DNA of 64,000 nucleotides from Virgisporangium aurantiacum (GTDB lineage Bacteria > Actinomycetota > Actinomycetes > Mycobacteriales > Micromonosporaceae), in the NCBI RefSeq assembly GCF_016863635.1, contig NZ_BOPG01000012.1:736908-800907 (forward strand), read 5' to 3'. The stretch's first letter is position 1. Each line of letters opens with the position of its first letter. This document shows, in pieces, positions 1 through 8,433 of this stretch. Position numbers and translations under genes: made by a program. The notes below the pieces were generated by a model. The model made no database searches and had not been told where the DNA came from. It saw only the letters and a program-made list of their open reading frames with translations.

Positions 1-43
1 GATCGAGTCGTTCCACACCCACGGCACACCGGTCGTCCCATGA
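1..43 (+). CDS. 3' end of an unidentified upstream gene (partial)
   Basis: The frame beginning at base 2 reads ..IESFHTHGTPVVP and stops with TGA at 41-43. The last four bases form ATGA with the start codon of the next gene, so the two genes are translationally coupled and the missing gene probably belongs to the same aromatic-acid pathway. Only 13 codons are inside the window, too few to name the product. Confidence 0.55.
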   Translation, partial: IESFHTHGTPVVP

Positions 44-1038
44 TCATTGACTGCCACGGCCACTACACGACCGCGCCCGCCGCGCACACCGCCTGGCGGG
101 AGACCCAGGAGGAGGCGTTCCGGGCCGGACGGCGCCCGCAGAGGTACCCCCACATCTCCGACGACGAGATCCGCGACTCGATCGAGGGCAGCCAACTGCG
201 TCTCATGGACGAGCGCGGCATCGACCTGACCATCTTCTCCCCGCGCGCGTCGGCGATGGGTCACCACGTCGGCGACGAGATCGTCAGCGCCGCCTGGACG
301 ACCGCGTGCAACGACCTCGTCGCCCGCGTGGTCGGCCTGTTCCCCGGCCGGTTCGTCGGCGTCTGCCAACTGCCGCAGTCACCGGGCGTCCCGATCGGCA
401 ACGCCGTCGCCGAACTGCGCCGCTGCGTCGAGGAACTGGGCTTCGTCGGCTGCAATCTCAACCCCGACCCGAGCGGCGGGCACTGGACCGCTCCCCCGCT
501 GACCGACCCCGCCTGGTACCCGCTCTACGAGGCGATGGTCGAACTCGACGTGCCGGCGATGGTGCACGTCTCGGCCGTCACCAACCCGAACTTCCGCGCC
601 ACCGGATCGCACTACCTCAACGCCGACACCACCGCGTTCATGCAGTTCCTCCAGGCCGACCTGTTCACCACGTTCCCCGGCCTCCGGTTCGTCGTCCCGC
701 ACGGCGGCGGGGCGGTGCCGTACCACTGGGGCCGGTTCCGCGGGCTCGCCGACATGCTGCACCGGCCCGCCGTCGAGGAGGCGTTGATGCGCAACGTCTT
801 CTTCGACACGTGCGTCTACCACCAGGCCGGCATCAACCTGCTCTTCGACGTCGTCGACGTCGACAACATCCTGTTCGGGTCCGAGATGGTCGGTGCCGTG
901 CGCGGCATCGACCCGCGGACCGGTCACCACTTCGACGACACCCGCCGGTACGTCGACGCCCTCGAGTTGAGCCCGACCGACCGGCAGAAGGTCTTCGAGA
1001 CGAACGCCCGCCGCGTCTACCCCCGCCTGAAACCCTGA
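40..1038 (+). CDS. ligJ: 4-oxalomesaconate hydratase (LigJ-type, amidohydrolase family 2)
   Basis: 332 residues. The protein matches, from memory, the LigJ type of 4-oxalomesaconate hydratase nearly end to end. This enzyme hydrates 4-oxalomesaconate to 4-carboxy-4-hydroxy-2-oxoadipate in the 4,5-cleavage pathway of protocatechuate and gallate. Visible zinc-site residues of the amidohydrolase fold are H6 and H8 (DCHGHY), H176 (VHVS), H221 (PHGGGAVPYHWGRF) and E282 (GSEMVGAVRG). There is no signal peptide, so it is cytoplasmic. The ATG overlaps the preceding stop by ATGA, and a tannase-like esterase gene follows after 20 bp, consistent with breakdown of gallate or related phenolic esters. It could instead be a paralogue acting on another aromatic ring-cleavage product, but the conserved stretches are unusually long. 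Confidence 0.85.
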   Translation: MIIDCHGHYTTAPAAHTAWRETQEEAFRAGRRPQRYPHISDDEIRDSIEGSQLRLMDERGIDLTIFSPRASAMGHHVGDEIVSAAWTTACNDLVARVVGLFPGRFVGVCQLPQSPGVPIGNAVAELRRCVEELGFVGCNLNPDPSGGHWTAPPLTDPAWYPLYEAMVELDVPAMVHVSAVTNPNFRATGSHYLNADTTAFMQFLQADLFTTFPGLRFVVPHGGGAVPYHWGRFRGLADMLHRPAVEEALMRNVFFDTCVYHQAGINLLFDVVDVDNILFGSEMVGAVRGIDPRTGHHFDDTRRYVDALELSPTDRQKVFETNARRVYPRLKP

Positions 1039-1058
1039 CCCCGAGGAGGCGAACCCCC

Positions 1059-2714
1059 GTGCCCCCGTTCCCCCGGTTCATCGCGATCGCCGCGACCGCC
1101 GTCGCGGCCACGCTGATCCCGACGACGTCGATCGCCAAGCCGCCCGCGACCACACCTGACGGCCTCGCCCGCCTGCCCGCGATCACGCCGGTCATGACCT
1201 GTGCCGCCGTGACCGGTCTCGACCTCACCGGCGCCACCGACGCACCCGTCACCATCACGTCCGCGACGGTGGTGGGTACCAACTGCGAGGTCCGCGGCAC
1301 CATCGCGCCGGCGAACACGATCGTGGCGCGGCTGCCCGTGAACGGCTGGACCCAGCGCTACGTGCAGACCGGCTGCGGCGGCCTGTGCGGCAACGCGACC
1401 ATCAACTACGGCCAGGCCGCGACGTGTCCGGTCGTCGCCGACGGCACCGTGGCCAGCGCCACCACCGACATGGGCCACCAGGGCCGCAACGACGGCTCCT
1501 GGGCCGCCGGCAACCCGCAGGCCCAGATCGACTTCGCCTACCGCGGCGTGCACGTCACGGCCCAGGTCGCCAAGGCGCTCATCACGGCGTTCTACGGCCG
1601 GTCGCCGGCGTACTCGTACTTCACCGGCTGCTCCGACGGCGGCCGGGAGGCGCTCATGGAGGCGCAACGCTTCCCGACCGACTTCGACGGCATCGCGGCC
1701 GGCGCGCCGGCCAACAACATGGCCGTGCAGAACACGTTCCACCACGCCTGGAACGTGCTGGCGAACAAGGATGCGAGCGGCAACTACATCCTGCTCGCCG
1801 ACAAGCTGCCGCTCGTCCACGCCGCCGTCCTGCGCGCCTGCGACGGCATCGACGGGCTCACCGACGGGCTGATCGACGACCCGCGGCTGTGCCGGTTCGA
1901 CCCCGCGTCGCTGGTGTGCGCCGACACCGCCACGTGCCTGACGCCCGCACAGGCGTCGGTGGTGCGCAAGCTGCACGACGGCGCCGTCGACGCGCGGGGC
2001 CGTCGCCTGGAACCGTTCATCTCGCACGAGTGGGGATCGGAACTGGAGTGGACGCTGTTCGTCCCCGCCGCACAGGGTCAGGTCGTGGGCAGTGAGAACT
2101 TCGCCCTGTCCTACCTGCGTTACCTCGCCGACCCCAACGACCCGAACCCGGCCTACCAACTGACCGACCTGCGACTCACCGTCGAGTCGTTCTGGAGCAC
2201 GGTGCTGCCGTCGTCGACCTATATGGCCGCGATGGACCCGGATCTCGGCGCGTTCCGCCGGAGCAACGGCAAGCTGCTGCTCTGGCACGGCTGGAACGAC
2301 CAGCACATCTCGCCGCAGTCGACGCTGCTGTACTACGACGCCATGCGCCGCGTGATGGGCGCCGGTGCCGTCGACCGCTTCGCCCGCCTCTACCTCTTCC
2401 CCGGCATGGCCCACTGCGGCGGCGGCGAGGGCCCGAACACATTCGACGTCCTCACGCCGGTGATGGCCTGGGTCGAGAGCGGACGCCAACCGGGTCGCAT
2501 CATTGCCACCAGGACCGATCGCTCCCGCCCGGTGTACCCGTACCCGGCCGTCGCCCGGTACGACGGCAGCGGCAGCATCGACGACGCCGCCAACTTCGTG
2601 CCGTTCACGCCGCGGAACCCCGTCCGGAACGACGACGAGTGGATCGGCAAGCGCCTCTACTCGCACGGCTACCAGACCTCGCCGCGCGCCGTCGACGGAA
2701 GGCTGGTGCTCTAG
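1059..2714 (+). CDS. Secreted tannase / feruloyl esterase family hydrolase
   Basis: 551 residues from a GTG preceded by GAGGAGG at 1042-1048. An N-terminal hydrophobic stretch ending in TTSIA-K is a Sec-type signal peptide, so the enzyme is exported. The family is tannase/feruloyl esterase (PF07519), which hydrolyses galloyl or feruloyl esters. The nucleophile motif GCSDGG places Ser192 beside a Cys, and MAHCGGG supplies His452 beside another Cys. This matches the CS-D-HC arrangement of the family, with Asp414 (WNDQH) the probable acid. It lies 20 bp after ligJ on the same strand, so it likely supplies the aromatic acid the pathway consumes. Its stop codon (2712-2714) interlocks with the stop of the convergent gene. 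The exact ester substrate cannot be read from the sequence. Confidence 0.85.
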   Translation: MPPFPRFIAIAATAVAATLIPTTSIAKPPATTPDGLARLPAITPVMTCAAVTGLDLTGATDAPVTITSATVVGTNCEVRGTIAPANTIVARLPVNGWTQRYVQTGCGGLCGNATINYGQAATCPVVADGTVASATTDMGHQGRNDGSWAAGNPQAQIDFAYRGVHVTAQVAKALITAFYGRSPAYSYFTGCSDGGREALMEAQRFPTDFDGIAAGAPANNMAVQNTFHHAWNVLANKDASGNYILLADKLPLVHAAVLRACDGIDGLTDGLIDDPRLCRFDPASLVCADTATCLTPAQASVVRKLHDGAVDARGRRLEPFISHEWGSELEWTLFVPAAQGQVVGSENFALSYLRYLADPNDPNPAYQLTDLRLTVESFWSTVLPSSTYMAAMDPDLGAFRRSNGKLLLWHGWNDQHISPQSTLLYYDAMRRVMGAGAVDRFARLYLFPGMAHCGGGEGPNTFDVLTPVMAWVESGRQPGRIIATRTDRSRPVYPYPAVARYDGSGSIDDAANFVPFTPRNPVRNDDEWIGKRLYSHGYQTSPRAVDGRLVL

Positions 2715-3568
2715 GCGACGGCGAGATAGTGGGCGGCGATGTCGTCGCTCGTGGTCAGCCACGCGTCGGGCTGGGCGGCGAGGTACGCCAGCGCCTCGTC
2801 GAGGTACCGGGCCCGGAACGCCTGACCGATGACGAACGGGTGGAGGGCGATGGCCAGCACACGGCCGTCGCCCTCGGCCCGTAGCTGGTCGTACGCGTCC
2901 CTGATCATCTGGGCGAACTCGGGACCGCTGCGGCCGGCGGTGACCAGCTGCAGGTCGTTGATCTCCACCGAGTACGGCACGCTGATCACCCCGGGGACGG
3001 TCAGCGGCGCAGGCTGGTCGTCGTGCGTCCAGTCGAGCACGTAGGTCAGTCCGAGTTCGGCGAGCAGGCGCGGGGTCGCGAACGTCTCGGTGAGACCGGG
3101 GCCCATCCAGCCGCGCGGACGGCGTCCCGTCGCCTTTTCTATCGTTCCGACGATCTCCGCGAGCTCCGCGCGTTCCTCGTCCTTGCTCGCGAAGCCGGCG
3201 TGGAGGGCGGAGTTGGTGCGCCCGTGGGCGAGCCACGCCCAGTCGCGGCGCACGCCCGCCTCGACGATCCGCGGATACTCCTCGACGGCCGTCGAGTTCA
3301 CCAGCGCGCTCGCCCGGACGCCGTGCCGGTCGAGGATGTCGATGGTGCGCCAGATGCCGACGCGGGCGCCGTAGTCGCGCCAGCCGTGGTTGAGCGGGTC
3401 GGGGAGCAGGTCGGCGGTTCCCGGCCAGATGCTCGTCGACGGCTTCCCGACGAGGAAGTGCTCGATGTTCAGGCCCACGTAGACGGCGACCTTCTTACCG
3501 CCGGGCCAGGCCAGCGGCGCGCGGTCGACGATGGGGCTGTAGGTGTAGGGCACGGTGTGAGTCGTCAT
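2711..3568 (-). CDS. Polysaccharide deacetylase / PuuE allantoinase-like hydrolase
   Basis: 285 residues, no signal peptide. The sequence follows cytosolic NodB-homology enzymes of the PuuE/allantoinase-like branch: WPGGKKVAVYVGLNIEH near the N terminus, AWLAHGRTNS, GWMGPGLTET and LALHPFVIGQ towards the end. These enzymes act on C-N bonds of amides or N-acetyl groups; the substrate here is unknown. The ATG has no ribosome binding site, and a MerR-type promoter lies almost directly upstream, so the transcript is probably leaderless. The divergent merR gene is the likely controller. The stop codon overlaps the tannase stop tail to tail. Confidence 0.75.
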   Translation of the reverse strand: MTTHTVPYTYSPIVDRAPLAWPGGKKVAVYVGLNIEHFLVGKPSTSIWPGTADLLPDPLNHGWRDYGARVGIWRTIDILDRHGVRASALVNSTAVEEYPRIVEAGVRRDWAWLAHGRTNSALHAGFASKDEERAELAEIVGTIEKATGRRPRGWMGPGLTETFATPRLLAELGLTYVLDWTHDDQPAPLTVPGVISVPYSVEINDLQLVTAGRSGPEFAQMIRDAYDQLRAEGDGRVLAIALHPFVIGQAFRARYLDEALAYLAAQPDAWLTTSDDIAAHYLAVA

Positions 3569-3577
3569 GAGGGAACC

Positions 3578-3606
3578 GTAAAAGCTAACATCGGTGTCAG
3601 ATTCAA
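3578..3606 (-). promoter_or_regulatory. MerR-type promoter and operator
   Basis: On the minus strand a -35 TTGAAT (3601-3606) is followed directly by an imperfect dyad CTGACA-N4-TGTTAG (3585-3600) and an AT-rich TTTTAC (3578-3583). A dyad filling the spacer between -35 and -10 is the hallmark of MerR-family control. The start codon of the deacetylase-like gene is only 10 bases beyond, so the mRNA would be nearly leaderless. The -10 assignment is uncertain. Confidence 0.6.
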
Positions 3607-3625
3607 GAGCTTGGGGGACGGTGTG

Positions 3626-4003
3626 ATGCGCATCGGTGAGCTGGCCCGCCGCACCGGCGTGAGCGAACGGTCGCTGCGCTACTACGAGCAGCAGAACCTG
3701 CTCGCGTCCGAGCGCACCGCCGGCGGCCACCGCGACTACCCCGAGCGGGCCGTCGACCGGGTCATCCGCATCCAGGAACTGTTCGCCGCCGGCCTCAACA
3801 GCCGCACGATCGCCCGGATCCTGCCCTGCATGCGCGACACCGACGGCGGCCCGTCCGAGATCGCCACCCCGCAACTGGTGGCCGACCTGACCTCGGAACG
3901 CGACCGCATCGACCGCATGATGACCGAGCTGGCCAGCTCCCGCGACGTGCTGGACGGCGTCATCACCGCCGCCGCCCAGCCGGCCGAGGAACCCCAGCGG
4001 TAG
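3626..4003 (+). CDS. MerR family transcriptional regulator
   Basis: 125 residues. The N-terminal winged helix-turn-helix (MRIGELARRTGVSERSLRYYEQ, about residues 1-40, then GGHRDY) is typical of MerR regulators. A coiled-coil dimer helix follows at about residues 75-115. No metal-binding Cys cluster of the MerR/ZntR type is seen; a single Cys lies in ILPCMRD, so it resembles ligand- or redox-responsive actinobacterial MerR proteins. The ATG has a GGGGGA ribosome binding site. It is divergent from the deacetylase-like gene, whose promoter carries a suitable operator 20-40 bp upstream of this gene. Confidence 0.9.
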   Translation: MRIGELARRTGVSERSLRYYEQQNLLASERTAGGHRDYPERAVDRVIRIQELFAAGLNSRTIARILPCMRDTDGGPSEIATPQLVADLTSERDRIDRMMTELASSRDVLDGVITAAAQPAEEPQR

Positions 4004-4009
4004 CGGAAC

Positions 4010-4381
4010 TCAGTAGTAGTCGCAGTAGACGATCTTGTTGGGCAGCCGCGAGCTGCGGAACTTCGCCCAGAACGTGCCCGGGCAGGTGTAGCTGACCACG
4101 CCGTAGCCGGACTTCCAGGTGACCCAGGAACAGCCGCCGCCGAACTCGTCGCAGACGTTGATCTGCAGGGTCACCGACAGGTTCTGCGGCACGTCGAGGT
4201 CCACGCAGTCCCGGATGGCACTGGCGTAGATCGTCTGGCCGATCTTTTCGGTCTCGAACTCGTTCCAGCAGTTGATCGCGGTCGGGGTCGCGGGCGCCGC
4301 GGGTGCCGGTGCGGCAACCCCCGCCACCGACGCCCCGAGCGCGGCGATGAGCACGGCAAGCCGCGCAAGGATGGATTTCAT
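4010..4381 (-). CDS. Small secreted cysteine-containing protein of unknown function
   Basis: 123 residues when started at MKSILARL. This start gives a clean signal peptide (positive n-region, Leu/Ala/Val core, APA-type cleavage near residue 30); an upstream in-frame start at 4417 would spoil it. The mature part carries six cysteines (NCW, RDC, VCDEFGGGC, YTC, VYCDYY), suggesting three disulfides in a small extracellular domain. I do not recognise the family. No clear ribosome binding site precedes the ATG. It lies between merR (end 4003) and lpdA (end 4451). Confidence 0.65.
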   Translation of the reverse strand: MKSILARLAVLIAALGASVAGVAAPAPAAPATPTAINCWNEFETEKIGQTIYASAIRDCVDLDVPQNLSVTLQINVCDEFGGGCSWVTWKSGYGVVSYTCPGTFWAKFRSSRLPNKIVYCDYY

Positions 4382-4450
4382 CGGGCAAGGAGAGCAGGCG
4401 CACGGGCGCCGGCCCATACGGAGTTCTGCGTACCCGGTCGATGTATCCGA

Positions 4451-5830
4451 TCAGAAGTTGATCATGTGACCGGCGAGGCCGTGGATCGCCTCCTTGACCG
4501 CCTCGCCCAGCGTCGGGTGGGCGTGGACGTTGCGGGCGACCTCGGTGACCGTGAGGTCCCACTGCTGGGCGAGGGTCAGCTCGGGCAGCAGCTCGGTGAC
4601 GTCGGGGCCGATGAGGTGGGCGCCGAGGAGCTCGCCGTACTTCGCGTCGCTGATGATCTTTACGAAGCCGGTGGCGTCGCCGAGGCCGTGGGCCTTGCCG
4701 TTGGCGGTGAACGGGAACTTCGCGACCTTCACGTCGAAGCCCTTGTCGCGGGCCTGCGCCTCGGTCCAGCCGAAGCTCGCCACCTGCGGCTGGCAGTAGG
4801 TCGCGCGCGGGATCATCGGGTAGTCGAGCGGCATCGTCTCGGCGCCGGCGATCGTCTCGGCGGCCACGATGCCCATCGCCTCGGCGGCGTGGGCCAGCAT
4901 GAGCTTCGCGGTGACGTCGCCGATCGCGTAGATGTGCGGCACCGACGTGCGGCAGTGGTCGTCGATGTCGATGGCGCCGGCCTTCGTGAGTTGCACGCCG
5001 GTGGACTCCAGGCCGTAGCCCTCGACGTTCGGCTTGAAGCCGATCGCCTGCAGCACCTTGGCGGCGGTGAGCGTCGAGCGCTTGTCGCCGCTGGAGACGG
5101 TGACGGTGACCTGCTCACCCGCGTCCTCGATCTTTTCGACCTTCGTGCCGACGAGCACGTCGACGCCCAGCCGCCGGTACTGCCGGCGCAGCTCGGCGGA
5201 GACCTCCTCGTCCTCCAGCGGCAGCATGCGGTCGAGGAACTCGACGATCGTGACCTTGACCCCGTAGTTGTGCAGCACGTAGGCGAACTCGACCCCGATG
5301 GCGCCGGCGCCCACGATGATGATGCTCTCCGGCAGGGTGTCGTCGAGAATCTGCTCCTCGTACGTGACCACCCGCTCCGACAGCGTGGTGCCGGGCAGCA
5401 GCCGCGTGGCGGCGCCGGCGGCGATGATGCAGTGGTCGAACGTCACCGTGCGGTCGCCGACGTGGATCGTGTTGGCGTCGGTGAACGTCCCCCGGCCGTC
5501 GATCTCGGTGATCTTGTTCTTCTTCATCAGGTAGTGGACGCCCTTGACCCGGCCGTCGGCCACCGTGCGGCTGCGCTTGTGCGCCACGCCGAAGTCGAAC
5601 GAGACGTCGCCCGAGATGCCGAACGTCTTCGCCTCGCGGTGGAAGATGTGGGCCAGCTCCGCGTTGCGCAGCAACGCCTTCGACGGGATGCACCCGACGT
5701 TCAGGCAGACGCCGCCCCAGTACCGTTCCTCGACGACCGCCACGCTCATGCCCAGTTGCGCACCGCGGATCGCCGCCACGTACCCGCCCGGACCGGCGCC
5801 GAGCACGACCAGATCAAAGTGGTCACTCAC
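4451..5830 (-). CDS. lpdA: Dihydrolipoyl dehydrogenase (E3)
   Basis: 459 residues, a full-length pyridine nucleotide-disulfide oxidoreductase. The FAD-binding GAGPGG is at residues 11-16, the redox-active disulfide motif [13 protein letters not shown] at about 39-51, a second nucleotide-binding GAGAIG near 175, the FAD-contacting YAIGD near 305, and the C-terminal HAHPTLGE with the catalytic His-Glu pair. It reoxidises dihydrolipoamide in 2-oxoacid dehydrogenase complexes using NAD+. It overlaps the upstream rraA gene by ATGA and should be co-transcribed with it. No E1 or E2 genes are nearby, so it is the stand-alone E3 usual in actinobacteria. Confidence 0.95.
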   Translation of the reverse strand: MSDHFDLVVLGAGPGGYVAAIRGAQLGMSVAVVEERYWGGVCLNVGCIPSKALLRNAELAHIFHREAKTFGISGDVSFDFGVAHKRSRTVADGRVKGVHYLMKKNKITEIDGRGTFTDANTIHVGDRTVTFDHCIIAAGAATRLLPGTTLSERVVTYEEQILDDTLPESIIIVGAGAIGVEFAYVLHNYGVKVTIVEFLDRMLPLEDEEVSAELRRQYRRLGVDVLVGTKVEKIEDAGEQVTVTVSSGDKRSTLTAAKVLQAIGFKPNVEGYGLESTGVQLTKAGAIDIDDHCRTSVPHIYAIGDVTAKLMLAHAAEAMGIVAAETIAGAETMPLDYPMIPRATYCQPQVASFGWTEAQARDKGFDVKVAKFPFTANGKAHGLGDATGFVKIISDAKYGELLGAHLIGPDVTELLPELTLAQQWDLTVTEVARNVHAHPTLGEAVKEAIHGLAGHMINF

Positions 5831-6306
5831 CCGTCGACCTTATCCTCCAGGACCACGATTCCGTCGTCGTCGCTGTAGACCGTGGCGCCGGGCCGGAACA
5901 CGCAGCCGCCGAACTCCACGGGTACGTCGCGCTCCCCCGCACCGGTCTTGGCGCTGGTGCGCGGGTTCGAACCGAGCGCCTTGATGCCGAGGTCGATCGT
6001 GCGCAACGTCGCCACGTCCCGCACCGCCCCGTTGATGACGACGCCGGCCCATCCGTTGCCGTGCGCGAGCGAGGCGATGACGTCGCCCATGAGCGCGGTG
6101 TGCAGCGAGCCACCGCCGTCGACCACCAGCACCCGCCCCTGCCCGGGCTCCGAGAGGACGCTCTTGAGCAACGCATTGTCCTGGTGGCAACGCACGGTGA
6201 CGAGCCGGCCGTGAAAGGCCGGCCGCTTGCCGTACTGCCGGAACTGCGTGTCGCACGACCCCAGCGCCGCGCCGTGCTCGTCGTAGAGATCCGCGGTGGC
6301 CGTCAT
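5827..6306 (-). CDS. rraA: RraA family protein (RNase E activity regulator / 4-hydroxy-4-methyl-2-oxoglutarate aldolase type)
   Basis: 159 residues from ATG 6306; a TTG at 6315 is the alternative. The sequence is a short-form Rra[11 protein letters not shown] at the start, then [29 protein letters not shown] with the Arg-Asp pair used by family aldolases, and a C-terminal DDDGIVVLE. Members inhibit RNase E or cleave 4-hydroxy-4-methyl- or 4-carboxy-4-hydroxy-2-oxo acids. An aldolase of this family would act on the product of LigJ, which lies 5 kb away, but the length fits the general housekeeping type. A TAGCGT -10 element 8 bases before the ATG suggests a leaderless mRNA. It is coupled to lpdA by a 4-base overlap. 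Confidence 0.85.
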   Translation of the reverse strand: MTATADLYDEHGAALGSCDTQFRQYGKRPAFHGRLVTVRCHQDNALLKSVLSEPGQGRVLVVDGGGSLHTALMGDVIASLAHGNGWAGVVINGAVRDVATLRTIDLGIKALGSNPRTSAKTGAGERDVPVEFGGCVFRPGATVYSDDDGIVVLEDKVDG

Positions 6307-6347
6307 GCAGCGCAACGCTACCCTGATGGCCGGTTCGAAGGAGGCAC

Positions 6348-7313
6348 ATGCGTAAAGGTCTGACCAGCGTGCTATCGGAGTCGGCGGCGAGACTGTACGA
6401 GCAGTTGATCGTCAGCGGTGGATTGTCACTCGAGGATCATCCGGACCTCGGCACGACGGCCGAGTGTCGCGAGCTGATCGACAAGGGCTTCGCCCGCGAG
6501 CGCCACGTCGGCACGCCGAAACTGATCCCGGTGGAGCCGATCCGCGCGATCGACAACGCGATCCTGGTGCGCCAGCGGGCACTCCTGGACCAGTACCAGT
6601 ACCTGCTCCGGCTCCGCGACGAGATGCAGGTCCTGCAGCAGACGTACGAGGCGTCGGCGAATCCGTCCGCCGACATCAACGAACTGGTGCGCATCGTCAG
6701 CGAGCCCGCCGAGGTGAGCGCGCTGTCGGTGGAGCTGGCCCTGTCGGCGCACAGCGACGTCGCCAGCCTGGAGACCGAGCATTCGAGCCGGCCGCGGAAG
6801 CCCGAGAACGCACGGGTGCTGCCGGCCGAACTGGTCGAGCGGGGCGTGCGGTTCCGGAACATCTACAGCCGCGCCGCCCTCGAACTCGACGGCGCGGGCG
6901 AGATGCTCCAGGCCTCGATCAGGTCCGGGTGGATCTGCCGGGTCTACCCGGACCTGCCGATGAAGATGGTTCTCGTCGACAAGCGGGCCGCGCTGGTTCC
7001 GCTCGGCCCGACCGGCATGGAAGGCGCCCTGCTCGTCCGGGCACCGGTGATCGTCGCCACGCTCAGCCGGTACTTCGAGTTGCTGTGGGCCGGCGCCGTG
7101 CCGGTCGACAACGAGTCCGCGAAGATCCCGCCGGAGCAGGATCAGGTGCTGCGGCTCGTCATGACCGGGATGACCGACGGGGCGATCGCCCGGCATCTCG
7201 GCGTCAGCGAACGCACGGTGCGGCGTCACGTCAGCGCGTTGCAGGAGGCGCTCAACGTCAACAACCGGGTGACGCTCGCGGTCGCCGCGGTACGCCAGGG
7301 CTGGGTCGACTAG
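6348..7313 (+). CDS. LuxR-type helix-turn-helix transcriptional regulator with TrmB-like N-terminus
   Basis: 321 residues; GAAGGAGG sits just upstream of the ATG. The C-terminal 60 residues ([32 protein letters not shown]) form a GerE/LuxR helix-turn-helix. The N-terminal part ([10 protein letters not shown], a short winged-helix-like segment, then a helical linker around residues 70-110 and a PLD-like region [19 protein letters not shown]) follows the actinobacterial TrmB/LuxR hybrid type. No receiver domain is present, so it is not a two-component regulator. It is divergent from rraA and convergent with the secreted protein at 7310. It is the nearest regulator to the RHS block and so a candidate to bind the palindrome found there. 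Confidence 0.85.
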   Translation: MRKGLTSVLSESAARLYEQLIVSGGLSLEDHPDLGTTAECRELIDKGFARERHVGTPKLIPVEPIRAIDNAILVRQRALLDQYQYLLRLRDEMQVLQQTYEASANPSADINELVRIVSEPAEVSALSVELALSAHSDVASLETEHSSRPRKPENARVLPAELVERGVRFRNIYSRAALELDGAGEMLQASIRSGWICRVYPDLPMKMVLVDKRAALVPLGPTGMEGALLVRAPVIVATLSRYFELLWAGAVPVDNESAKIPPEQDQVLRLVMTGMTDGAIARHLGVSERTVRRHVSALQEALNVNNRVTLAVAAVRQGWVD

Positions 7314-8266
7314 ACGTCGTACGAGAGCCACTCCCACGGACACACCCCCGTCTTGTGGCAGAGGTTGGTCGGCGGTGCGGACCGCAGCGTCGGTGTCGGA
7401 GACCCGGTGTGGTCGACGGGCACCACGACCCGGCTGAACGGGCCGTCGGCGAACGCGGCGGTCGTGGCGGCGAGCTGCCAGGGCGTGATGTAACAGTTCT
7501 CGCAGCCGCCAGCGGCTCCGGTGGGCGACTGCCGCAGCAGCACGATCGCGCCGTCTGCGTCGAGGCCGAACAACCACGGGTCGGCACCCGCGATGAACCG
7601 TACCGAGGCCGGCAGCCGCCCGCCGCCGATCCCCCGGGCACCGGCGAACACCCGCACGACGGTGGGGGCCTGCGCCGGGCCGACCTTCACCACGGCGTGC
7701 GAGCCCCAGCGCACGGCCGCCAACGGCGGCAACATCGTCGAGCCGACGGGCAGCGGCTGTACCTCGACCAGATCCGGGCCGCCGGTGGTCCAGTCGGTGT
7801 GCCGGAAGGTGCGCACGGATGCGCCGGTCTGCGTGTGCAGATAACCCGGTTGCGGTACGACCAGCGACCCGATTCCGGCCGGATCGACGTCCGGCAGGGT
7901 CAGCGGCGACGGTGGGCCGAACGGCTGGCCGGCCGCCTCCTGCCGACGCCACTCCAGGTGACCGTCGGACGAGACCGAGTACAGCACCGCCGCCTGACCG
8001 TCCACTGTGGACGCCATCGGCCGGAGCCTGTGCCAGTCGCCCCCGTCGACCTCGACACCCGACGTGAAGGCCGGCGCGCTCAGGCACACGCCCAGCTCGA
8101 TCAGGTGCCCGTCGGCCGGCCGGACCCCGAAGACCCGCGTCGACTCCGCGCAGTCCGACGGCTCGGCCGCGACCGCCGACCGGACCGGCACCGGGCCGAA
8201 CACGGCCGCGAGCACTCCCACCAGGACCGCGACGAACCAGCCGCGCACCACCAACCGCCCCCGCAT
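7310..8266 (-). CDS. Secreted protein, possibly tachylectin-like beta-propeller
   Basis: 318 residues from ATG 8266. A signal peptide (RGWFVAVLVGVLAAVFGPVPVRSAVAA) precedes a mature domain made of repeated short beta units such as AVLYSVSSDGHLEWRRQ and WLFGLDADGAIVLLRQ, reminiscent of tachylectin-type propeller blades. Cysteines cluster near the C terminus (GGCENCY, NLCHKTGVC). The function is unknown; sugar binding would fit the lectin modules of the neighbouring subtilase. Its promoter carries an 18-bp palindrome whose core also lies before the RHS gene, so the two are probably co-regulated. Its stop interlocks with the luxR stop. One GTCCACTGTGGAC copy (8001-8013) lies inside the frame. 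Confidence 0.65.
   Translation of the reverse strand: MRGRLVVRGWFVAVLVGVLAAVFGPVPVRSAVAAEPSDCAESTRVFGVRPADGHLIELGVCLSAPAFTSGVEVDGGDWHRLRPMASTVDGQAAVLYSVSSDGHLEWRRQEAAGQPFGPPSPLTLPDVDPAGIGSLVVPQPGYLHTQTGASVRTFRHTDWTTGGPDLVEVQPLPVGSTMLPPLAAVRWGSHAVVKVGPAQAPTVVRVFAGARGIGGGRLPASVRFIAGADPWLFGLDADGAIVLLRQSPTGAAGGCENCYITPWQLAATTAAFADGPFSRVVVPVDHTGSPTPTLRSAPPTNLCHKTGVCPWEWLSYDV
8001..8013. repeat. GTCCACWGTGGAC palindrome, copy 1
   Basis: Exact 13-bp copy within the secreted propeller-like gene. In frame it encodes Ser-Thr-Val-Asp using the rare Thr codon ACA. Confidence 0.7.
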
Positions 8267-8342
8267 ACATCCACCCCCGTCGACGTCCGGAAAGAACCGC
8301 CTACAACCTACGTCCGGCACCGGCGTCGACAACACGACGCCG

Positions 8343-8360
8343 ATGGCCGGATCCGGCCAT
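8343..8360. promoter_or_regulatory. 18-bp palindrome, candidate operator shared with the RHS gene
   Basis: ATGGCCGGATCCGGCCAT is a perfect palindrome centred 85 bp upstream of the ATG of the secreted propeller-like gene. Its 14-bp core GGCCGGATCCGGCC recurs at 22355-22368, centred 97 bp before the RHS start codon. The same distance and orientation suggest one regulator for both. Confidence 0.6.
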
Positions 8361-8433
8361 TGCCCGCTTCCGGCCACACGGGCGCCGCCGGGTACGACCC
8401 CGGCGGCGCCCGCGCCCCCTCGGAAACTGGCTG

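Noticed and set aside
833..1318. Minus-strand frame spanning the ligJ-tannase junction
   Set aside because: Composition is that of antisense to a signal peptide region; there is no ribosome binding site or homology.
5827..6306. RraA as the dedicated 4-carboxy-4-hydroxy-2-oxoadipate aldolase of the gallate pathway
   Set aside because: Length and sequence match the general actinobacterial RraA, it is on the opposite strand and is coupled to lpdA; kept only as a possibility.
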